Below are positions 1 to 4,292 of a DNA stretch of 5,465 bases, in pieces. The translations under genes and the position numbers were made by a program. How positions within the stretch are numbered: the first letter of the stretch is position 1; each line of letters starts with the position of its first letter. The notes beneath the pieces were generated by a model that saw only the letters and a program-made list of their open reading frames with translations, searched no databases and was not told the DNA's origin. The stretch comes from Rhodospirillales bacterium. Its GTDB lineage: Bacteria > Pseudomonadota > Alphaproteobacteria > SMXQ01. The DNA is taken from the NCBI GenBank assembly GCA_024638585.1, contig JAHEKA010000190.1, forward strand, positions 1-5,465, written 5' to 3'.

Positions 1-1148
1 TGGACAGTCTCGCCCATTGGCTCTCCGTGCTCACCGGCCTGCCCAGGGTGGCGCTATCGCCCGCGGCCGGTGCCCAGGGGGAGCTCTGCGGCATGATGGT
101 GATCCGCGCCGCCCATGACGATGCAGGCGAAGCGCGCACCCGTGTGCTGGTCCCCGAATCGGCCCACGGCACCAATCCGGCGACGGCGGCGACCTGCGGC
201 TATTCGGTCGATCCGGTGGCGGGCGACGCAAACGGACGGGCGGACCTCGCAGCCCTTAAACAAAAACTCGGTCCCGACGTCGCCGCCCTGATGATCACCA
301 ATCCCAACACCTGCGGCTTGTTCGAAAGCGACATCGTGGAGATGGCCGAGGCGTGCCATGACGCCGGGGCCTATGTCTATTGCGACGGCGCCAATTTCAA
401 CGCCATCATGGGCAAGGCGCGGCCCGCCGATCTCGGCATCGACGTGATGCATTTCAACCTGCACAAGACGTTCTCCACGCCCCATGGCGGCGGCGGCCCG
501 GGATCGGGCCCGGTGGCGATGACGGAAACGCTTGCGGCCCATGCGCCGCTGCCTTGGCTGGTGGCGGGCGCGGACGGGTTCGGCTTGCAGGAAACAGCGG
601 ACGCCGATGCGGCGGCCAGCATCGGCCGCCTGAAGGCGTTTCACGGCCAGTTCGGCATGTTCGTCCGCGCCTATACCTACATGCTGAGCCATGGCGGCGA
701 CGGGTTGAAACAGGTGTCCGAAGACGCGGTGCTGGCGGCCAATTACATGCTGGCGGCGTTGTCCGACAGCCTGAGTGCCGCCTATCCCGGCCCCTGCATG
801 CACGAATGCCTGTTCGATGACGAGGCGTTCCGGGCGCACGGCGTCAGTACGCTGGATTTCGCCAAGGCCCTGATCGACGAGGGCTTTCACCCCACCACCA
901 TCTATTTCCCCCTGGTGGTGCACGGCGCCATGCTGCTGGAGCCGACCGAGACCGAGCCCAAGGCCGAGCTCGACCGCTTTGTCAAAGCGGTGAAGGGGCT
1001 GATGCAGCGGCTCGAGGCGGGCCAGGCCGAACGCTTCAAGACCGCGCCCCATTTCGCCCCGCGGAGGCGGCTAGACGAAACCCAGGCCGCCCGCCATCCG
1101 GTCCTGCGTTACCGCGCCGATCCCGCGCCGGGGAAGGCGGCGGAGTAG
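1..1148 (+). CDS. gcvPB: Glycine dehydrogenase (decarboxylating) subunit 2, 5'-truncated
   Basis: This is the C-terminal part of the PLP-dependent P-protein subunit 2. With subunit 1 (GcvPA) it decarboxylates glycine and passes the aminomethyl group to lipoyl-GcvH in the cytoplasmic glycine cleavage system. The frame is open from the window edge (first whole codon at 3), so the real start lies upstream; the GTG at 27 is internal. About 381 residues are visible, and family members are roughly 480-520, so some 100-140 N-terminal residues are missing. Seen in the fragment: SPAAGAQGE (about 19-27), SAHGTNPATA (about 53-62), CDGAN with the probable PLP-contacting Asp (about 128), and NLHKTFSTPHGGGGPG with the Schiff-base Lys near 155 (bases 465-467). 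The end has the family-typical RRLDE...ARHPVLRY sequence. The frame is intact to TAG at 1146-1148. gcvPA would be expected just upstream, outside the window. Identification is firm; a fused full-length GcvP is unlikely because its C-terminal half has a different ending. Confidence 0.95.
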   Translation, partial: DSLAHWLSVLTGLPRVALSPAAGAQGELCGMMVIRAAHDDAGEARTRVLVPESAHGTNPATAATCGYSVDPVAGDANGRADLAALKQKLGPDVAALMITNPNTCGLFESDIVEMAEACHDAGAYVYCDGANFNAIMGKARPADLGIDVMHFNLHKTFSTPHGGGGPGSGPVAMTETLAAHAPLPWLVAGADGFGLQETADADAAASIGRLKAFHGQFGMFVRAYTYMLSHGGDGLKQVSEDAVLAANYMLAALSDSLSAAYPGPCMHECLFDDEAFRAHGVSTLDFAKALIDEGFHPTTIYFPLVVHGAMLLEPTETEPKAELDRFVKAVKGLMQRLEAGQAERFKTAPHFAPRRRLDETQAARHPVLRYRADPAPGKAAE

Positions 1149-1156
1149 GCTGGGTC

Positions 1157-1471
1157 CTAAGGCCCTTCAGGGTCTTGATCCGCAGGGGGCTGGGGTTGGC
1201 CCCTACGGCCAGGGATGAAACGTCCCATTTTCCTGAGCTGCTCACGGAGTTCCGCCTTGCGCAACTCGGCTTCCAGCCATTGTTCCTCGGAAAGCAAATA
1301 GGCCGCCTTCCAGATCACGTAGAGGTTCCACAAGCCCAGCGCGGCGACGGCCGCGAAGAACAGAAAAAGGCCCAGTTGGCCTCTGCCAAGTGTGAATGTC
1401 GCGAATAGGGCGAACGCGATCGCCAAGAGCCCATTTCCCGCATACGCGATGGCTTTGATATGCCGAGGCAT
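1157..1471 (-). CDS. Small two-helix membrane protein of unknown function, downstream of atpF
   Basis: I do not recognise this 104-residue protein. The N-terminus is short and basic (MPRHIK). Two hydrophobic helices follow at about 7-28 and 32-54, joined by a tight GRGQ turn. Next comes a highly charged helix at about 60-83, rich in E, K, R and L and likely amphipathic or coiled coil, and then a Pro/Gly-rich tail (about 87-104). The charge pattern suggests a hairpin in the inner membrane with both ends in the cytoplasm. I chose the ATG at 1471 because AGGAGGAG precedes it by 9 bases; an in-frame TTG at 1522 would add 17 residues but has no clear ribosome binding site. It lies 94 bases after atpF on the same strand and may be the last gene of the F0 operon, but a hairpin in the gap makes co-transcription uncertain. 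A role in ATP synthase assembly is only a guess from position. It ends 8 bases from the convergent gcvPB. Confidence 0.75.
   Translation of the reverse strand: MPRHIKAIAYAGNGLLAIAFALFATFTLGRGQLGLFLFFAAVAALGLWNLYVIWKAAYLLSEEQWLEAELRKAELREQLRKMGRFIPGRRGQPQPPADQDPEGP
1159..1176 (+). terminator. Possible weak hairpin terminator after gcvPB
   Basis: Beginning 11 bases past the gcvPB stop, AAGGCCC and GGGTCTT can pair (7 pairs, one of them G-U) around a TTCA loop. Only a short TCTT lies on the 3' side, and no real T-run follows, so termination on the plus strand would be weak or Rho-assisted. The hairpin lies inside the last codons of the oppositely oriented small membrane gene, so the two convergent genes share this DNA. 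No other terminator candidate was seen between them. Confidence 0.3.
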
Positions 1472-1480
1472 TGCCTGCCG

Positions 1481-1488
1481 CTCCTCCT
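1481..1488 (-). promoter_or_regulatory. Ribosome binding site of the small membrane gene
   Basis: On the minus strand AGGAGGAG stands 9 bases before the ATG at 1471. It matches the anti-Shine-Dalgarno sequence well and is the reason for preferring this start over the TTG at 1522. Confidence 0.65.
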
Positions 1489-1542
1489 GTTTCCAGGCCG
1501 GTGCCAATAGGGCAAAGGGCAATCACAGGAGAGTTTCTAGCG

Positions 1543-1558
1543 CTTGGCGCTGGCCAAG
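1543..1558 (-). other. Hairpin in the gap between atpF and the small membrane gene
   Basis: CTTGGC and GCCAAG form a perfect 6-pair stem around a 4-base loop, beginning 7 bases after the atpF stop. An alternative hairpin (AGCGC/GCGCT, 1539-1551) overlaps it and would compete. No T-run follows on the minus strand, so it is not a standard intrinsic terminator. It could protect the 3' end of the atpF message or partly attenuate read-through into the next gene. Confidence 0.4.
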
Positions 1559-1565
1559 ACCAAAA

Positions 1566-2102
1566 CTATTTCAGCTTCTGGGGCAGTTCGCCGACGGCGT
1601 CGTCGATCAGCTGTTCGGCCTTGGCGGCATCGAGGCGTTCGGTGATCAACGCGCGGGTCGCGGCGAGCGCCACTTCCACCGCCTCGTCCTTCACTTCCTC
1701 GATGGCGCGCGCCTCGGCCTGGGCGATCTTATCCTTGGCCAAGGCCTCGCGGCGCTTGAGTGTCTCGGTGAGGTTTTTTTCCGCATCCGCCGTCAGGCGG
1801 GCGGCTTCTTCCTCGGCATGTTTGAGGATCTCTTCGGCTTCCTTGGCGGCGTCGCGCTGCTTGCGCTGGTAATTGGCAAGTGCCGCCTGGGCGTCTTCAC
1901 GCAGTTGGCGCGCCTCGTCAAGGTCCGCCTGGATGCGTTCGGCGCGCCCGTCGAGGCCGCCGGTGATCCGCGTCCAGAGCGGCTTGGCCAAGAGGCCCAC
2001 GAAAATGCCGAAGGCGACGGCCAGCCACACCTCGGGCTGTTGCCAGAGCGGCAGATCTTGGGCGCCGGCTTCGGCAGTGGCGGCAAAGGCCGATGCGATC
2101 AT
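1566..2102 (-). CDS. atpF: F0F1 ATP synthase subunit b
   Basis: Subunit b forms one half of the peripheral stalk that holds F1 (through delta) against subunit a while the c-ring rotates. The product is 178 residues. A short N-terminal segment leads to one membrane helix at about 23-42, with two Trp near its start (W20, W27) and KPLW at the cytoplasmic edge. The rest (about 45-175) is a long charged alpha-helical stalk with family-typical segments such as LDGRAERI and EARQLREDAQ, and KEAEEIL further on. Its start overlaps the b' stop by four bases (ATGA, 2099-2102), which implies translational coupling, and AGGAGG precedes the ATG by 7 bases. It is b rather than b' because of its position last in the F0 set, its N-terminal leader and the LREDAQ-type stalk sequence. 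Confidence 0.95.
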   Translation of the reverse strand: MIASAFAATAEAGAQDLPLWQQPEVWLAVAFGIFVGLLAKPLWTRITGGLDGRAERIQADLDEARQLREDAQAALANYQRKQRDAAKEAEEILKHAEEEAARLTADAEKNLTETLKRREALAKDKIAQAEARAIEEVKDEAVEVALAATRALITERLDAAKAEQLIDDAVGELPQKLK

Positions 2103-2590
2103 GCCCGGGCCTCCTGAGCGGTGCGGGCCGCGGCCTCGGCGGCGGCGGCTTCGACCTCGATCCCGGCGAGGCGCTGGGTTGCCAGTCTGGCGGCCTCGGC
2201 GGCGATGGCGGTGGCGTCTTTCAGTGCCGCCCCACGGGCCTCGTCGATCGCGGCCTCGGCGGTGTTGACCTCGCCCGCGAGTTTCTCGTCCAGCTCATGG
2301 ATCGCGGCCTCGGTCCGGGTCTTGGCTTCGTCCGCCGTCTTGAGCACCCGTTCGTGGGCCGCGCCCCGGGCGTCGGCCAGGACCTTTTCGTAAGCCTCGG
2401 CCGCGGCTTCCGCCTCCGCCTGGAGTTCCTCGGCCCTGGCGAGGTTGTCCTGGCGCCGTTCCGAGCGCTCTTCCAGCACATCGGAGATGCGCGGCAACGC
2501 CAGTTTCGCCATCAACACATAGAGGATGGCGAAGGTGATGGCGAGCCACACCACCTGGGGCAGATAACTTGCGACGTCGAGTTGCGGCAT
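2099..2590 (-). CDS. atpF2: F0F1 ATP synthase subunit b' (second stalk subunit)
   Basis: This 163-residue protein is the b' partner that pairs with b in the peripheral stalk of alphaproteobacterial, cyanobacterial and chloroplast enzymes; it is also called atpF', atpX or atpG. The start MPQLDVASYLPQ is typical of b', followed by one membrane helix at about 10-30 (VVWLAITFAILYVLMAKLAL) and the family-typical LPRISDVLEER. The remainder is an Ala/Glu-rich helical stalk (about 40-163) containing AEAEAAAEAYEKVLADAR and an unusually alanine-rich end. A GAGG 9 bases before the ATG can serve as ribosome binding site. It lies 42 bases after atpE, with a hairpin in that gap, and overlaps atpF by four bases. 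Confidence 0.94.
   Translation of the reverse strand: MPQLDVASYLPQVVWLAITFAILYVLMAKLALPRISDVLEERSERRQDNLARAEELQAEAEAAAEAYEKVLADARGAAHERVLKTADEAKTRTEAAIHELDEKLAGEVNTAEAAIDEARGAALKDATAIAAEAARLATQRLAGIEVEAAAAEAAARTAQEARA
2110..2115 (-). promoter_or_regulatory. Ribosome binding site of atpF, inside the b' gene
   Basis: A perfect AGGAGG on the minus strand sits 7 bases before the atpF ATG at 2102 and within the last codons of the b' gene. It supports the four-base-overlap start and suggests that b is translated efficiently in its own right, which fits a 1:1 b/b' stalk. Confidence 0.65.
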
Positions 2591-2616
2591 GGGCCGGCGC
2601 CTCGTTGTTTCCGCGT

Positions 2617-2636
2617 CTAGCCTGGGTCCGGCCTAG
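2617..2636 (-). other. Hairpin at the end of atpE
   Basis: CTAG-G-CC and GGCTAG can pair (6 pairs with one bulged G) around a 7-base loop. The structure begins at the atpE stop codon and fills much of the atpE-atpF' gap. No T-run follows. Subunit c is needed at about ten or more copies per complex against one each of b and b', and a structure here could stabilise the upstream message or reduce read-through. That role is inferred from position only. Confidence 0.35.
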
Positions 2637-2857
2637 CCGAACAGGATCAGGAAGGCAATCAGCAGGGCGAACAGGGCGATGGCTTCCACCAGGGCGAAGC
2701 CCAGCATGGTGAACGGGAAGACCGTCGACTGGGCCGCTGGGTTGCGTGCCACGGAGGTGATGAAGGCCGAAAACACGTTGCCGATGCCGACGCCGACACC
2801 GGCCAGGCCGATCACGGCAAGTCCCGCACCGATCAGTTTGGCGGCTTCTACACTCAT
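2633..2857 (-). CDS. atpE: F0F1 ATP synthase subunit c
   Basis: This is the 74-residue proteolipid of the rotating c-ring, a normal length for alphaproteobacteria. It is a helical hairpin: helix 1 (about 8-32) carries the glycine-packing motif GVGVGIG (20-26), the polar loop has R38-N39-P40, and helix 2 (about 45-73) carries the ion-binding Glu58 in ALVEAIALF. The Ser, Thr and Tyr that follow the Glu in sodium-binding rings are replaced by Ala59, Ile60 and Phe63, and helix 1 shows Ile in place of the ligand Gln, so proton coupling is expected. AAGGA stands 8 bases before the ATG. The gene lies 61 bases after atpB, in an AT-rich gap that may help its strong translation. Confidence 0.97.
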   Translation of the reverse strand: MSVEAAKLIGAGLAVIGLAGVGVGIGNVFSAFITSVARNPAAQSTVFPFTMLGFALVEAIALFALLIAFLILFG

Positions 2858-2918
2858 TTTGTCATTCCTTTATCTTATTTGGGCTCTTGGGATTACGTAT
2901 TCACGTCATCTGGCTGCG

Positions 2919-3641
2919 TCAATGCAGATGGATGGCGTCATGGAGGTAAAGGCAGGTCAGAATGGTAAAGACGAACGCCTGGAGCACCGCGACGATCAGC
3001 TCCAGCATGTAGAGCGCGATCAGCACCGCCAGCGGGAACACCCCCGCCAGCCCCAGGGCGATGACGAATCCGGCGAAGACCTTGAGCATGGTGTGGCCCG
3101 CCATCATGTTGGCGAACAGCCGGAGCGCTAGGGTGACCGGCCGGGCGAGGTAGCTCAGCAGCTCGATCGGGATCAGCAGCGGCGCCATATAGATCGGTGC
3201 GCCCGCCGGCATGAAATAGGTGAAGAACTTCATCTTGTGCTTGACGATGGCGATCACCGTCACGCCCAGGAACACCAGCGCGGCGAGGGCGAAGGTGACG
3301 ATGATGTGGCTGGTCACGGTGAAGGAATAGGGAATCAGGCCGATCACGTTGGCAAACAGGATGAACATGAACAGCGTGAAAACGAAGGGGAAATAGGCGC
3401 GCCCCTCGTTTCCCACATTGTCGCGCACAAGGCCGGCGATGAATTCGTATGTCAGTTCCGCCATGGATTGCCAGCGCCCCGGCACCATGGCCCGCTTGCG
3501 CATGCCCAGCACCAGGAACAGGGTCACCGCGGTGATCACGATCACCATGAACAGCGACGAATTGGTGAAGGAAATGTCCGCACCGCCGACCTCTATGGGC
3601 GCGATGGCTTTGATCTCGAATTGCTGAAGGGGCGATGCCAC
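2919..3641 (-). CDS. atpB: F0F1 ATP synthase subunit a
   Basis: Subunit a is the membrane stator that provides the two proton half-channels next to the c-ring. The product is 240 residues with five to six hydrophobic helices (about 28-47, 83-105, 112-133, 150-165, 168-205 in part, 205-234). The essential Arg is R174 in LALRLFANMMAGH, with Asn178 four residues on, matching E. coli R210 and N214. His183 and Glu214 occupy the places of E. coli E219 and H245, the swapped arrangement found in many other bacteria and mitochondria. Gln221 matches E. coli Q252. The start is GTG at 3641, giving MASPLQQFEIK, which fits the family N-terminus; GGGG about 9 bases upstream is the likely ribosome binding site. 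It is preceded by atpI (59-base gap) and followed by atpE. Confidence 0.96.
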   Translation of the reverse strand: MASPLQQFEIKAIAPIEVGGADISFTNSSLFMVIVITAVTLFLVLGMRKRAMVPGRWQSMAELTYEFIAGLVRDNVGNEGRAYFPFVFTLFMFILFANVIGLIPYSFTVTSHIIVTFALAALVFLGVTVIAIVKHKMKFFTYFMPAGAPIYMAPLLIPIELLSYLARPVTLALRLFANMMAGHTMLKVFAGFVIALGLAGVFPLAVLIALYMLELIVAVLQAFVFTILTCLYLHDAIHLH

Positions 3642-3671
3642 GCCTTAGATCCCCGGTCTTCTCTTTCGTCC

Positions 3672-3686
3672 GCCGCCAATGGCGGC
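3672..3686 (-). other. Hairpin in the atpI-atpB gap
   Basis: GCCGCC and GGCGGC form a perfect, all-GC 6-pair stem around a 3-base loop, ending 31 bases upstream of the atpB GTG. There is no T-run after it. It could modulate processing of the message between atpI and atpB, or simply be a by-product of high GC content. Confidence 0.35.
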
Positions 3687-3700
3687 CCCCCATGCGCCGG

Positions 3701-4108
3701 TCAACGACCGCCGCCCTCATCCTTGTTCTCGTTCCCGTCCGCTTCGCCGGATCCGCGCCGGTAGGCCGGTGCCAGGCCGATATGCTTGACGGCCCGGTAA
3801 ACGTTCAGGACACCTGCGGCGCTCCCAAGGAAGAAGAACACCACCAACAACCAGGGCCCGGTGCCGAGCCAGCGGTCCAGGAGCCAGCCGATTCCAACAC
3901 CGACCGCCAGCGTCCCCGCCAGTTCGATGCCCACCCGCACGGCGATGCCGATGCCGCTTGCATCGGTGTCGCGCTTGCCGCCGGTGCTGCGCTTGTCTCG
4001 CGCACGGGCGGTGGCAAGGCGGGCCTTCAGTTGCGATAGCCCTTTCCCCGGTGGGGGCGGGCCGCCGTCAGGCGGTGTGCCCGAAGGCTCGCGGTCTCGC
4101 TCGGTCAT
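3701..4108 (-). CDS. atpI: AtpI/AtpZ-family ATP synthase assembly protein
   Basis: AtpI is a small inner-membrane protein usually encoded first in atp operons. It is linked to c-ring assembly and, in the AtpZ/AtpI family, to magnesium or calcium transport. With the ATG at 4108 the product has 135 residues: a hydrophilic, Pro/Gly-rich then basic N-terminal tail (1-50), two membrane helices at about 54-77 and 84-106, and a charged C-terminal tail. Family-typical sequence is seen in GIGWLLDRWLGTGPW and AAGVLNVYRAV. GAGAGGA stands 4 bases before this ATG; a TTG at 4159 would add 17 residues but is less likely. It lies 184 bases downstream of smc, behind the candidate promoter, and 59 bases before atpB. 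Distinguishing AtpI from AtpZ is not possible from the sequence alone. Confidence 0.9.
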   Translation of the reverse strand: MTERDREPSGTPPDGGPPPPGKGLSQLKARLATARARDKRSTGGKRDTDASGIGIAVRVGIELAGTLAVGVGIGWLLDRWLGTGPWLLVVFFFLGSAAGVLNVYRAVKHIGLAPAYRRGSGEADGNENKDEGGGR

Positions 4109-4112
4109 CCCG

Positions 4113-4119
4113 TCCTCTC
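4113..4119 (-). promoter_or_regulatory. Ribosome binding site of atpI
   Basis: GAGAGGA on the minus strand ends 4 bases before the ATG at 4108. The spacing is a little short, but it supports this start over the upstream in-frame TTG at 4159. Confidence 0.55.
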
Positions 4120-4187
4120 GACAGATCCGAGATGGAATTGGGAGGAGCGCCCCCGACAATCACTCCCGAAGGGGCAAGAAGCCTAAA

Positions 4188-4201
4188 CCAATGGGCTAAG
4201 G
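4188..4201. repeat. Downstream copy of an imperfect 14-base direct repeat at the atp promoter
   Basis: CCAATGGGCTAAGG here matches CCAATGGCCCAAGG at 4241-4254 at 12 of 14 positions, exactly 53 bases apart. This copy overlaps the predicted transcript start region (about +3 to +16). It could be an operator half of a pair, or chance. Confidence 0.35.
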
Positions 4202-4210
4202 CGCGGGCAC

Positions 4211-4237
4211 ATTAGAAGAGCACCCAGGCACTGTCAA
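4211..4237 (-). promoter_or_regulatory. Candidate sigma-70-type promoter of the F0 operon
   Basis: On the minus strand a perfect TTGACA (4237-4232) is followed after 15 bases by TCTAAT (4216-4211; 5 of 6 to TATAAT). The spacing is shorter than the ideal 16-18; the offset alternative TAATGT gives 17 bases but a poorer match. Transcription would begin near 4204 and leave a leader of about 95 bases before atpI. It is the only good promoter match in the 184-base gap between smc and atpI. Confidence 0.5.
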
Positions 4238-4240
4238 GGG

Positions 4241-4254
4241 CCAATGGCCCAAGG
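4241..4254. repeat. Upstream copy of the imperfect 14-base direct repeat
   Basis: CCAATGGCCCAAGG lies just upstream of the -35 box and pairs with the copy at 4188-4201 (12 of 14 identical). It also overlaps a 13-base palindrome, GGGCCAATGGCCC (4238-4250), which on the minus strand could act as a weak hairpin after smc (5 pairs, 3-base loop, followed by only two T). Confidence 0.35.
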
Positions 4255-4292
4255 GTAAGCCATTGAGTTGCAAGCAAAAATAAGACGATTGC

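Noticed and set aside
54..1052. 332-codon open frame antisense to gcvPB
   Set aside because: The plus-strand frame encodes a clear conserved enzyme; the antisense product shows no recognisable domain and is rich in R, G, H and A, as expected for a shadow frame in GC-rich DNA.
1472..1522. TTG-initiated 17-residue N-terminal extension of the small membrane protein
   Set aside because: There is no clear ribosome binding site before the TTG, while AGGAGGAG stands well placed before the ATG at 1471.
1392..2117. 241-codon plus-strand open frame over atpF
   Set aside because: It lies antisense to the small membrane gene and the well-supported subunit b gene and shows no domain of its own.
4109..4159. 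TTG-initiated N-terminal extension of AtpI
   Set aside because: The ATG at 4108 has a GAGAGGA site, and the MTERD-type start fits the family better; TTG starts are rare.
13..4247. CCAATGG/CCATTGG recurring as a dispersed motif (about 13, 3676, 4188, 4241)
   Set aside because: A seven-base near-palindrome recurring a few times, in coding and non-coding DNA alike, is not clearly above chance; only the longer 14-base pair at the promoter was kept.
4238..4250. Strong intrinsic terminator for smc
   Set aside because: The palindrome gives only a 5-pair stem and is followed by just two T before the -35 box, so it is at best a weak terminator.
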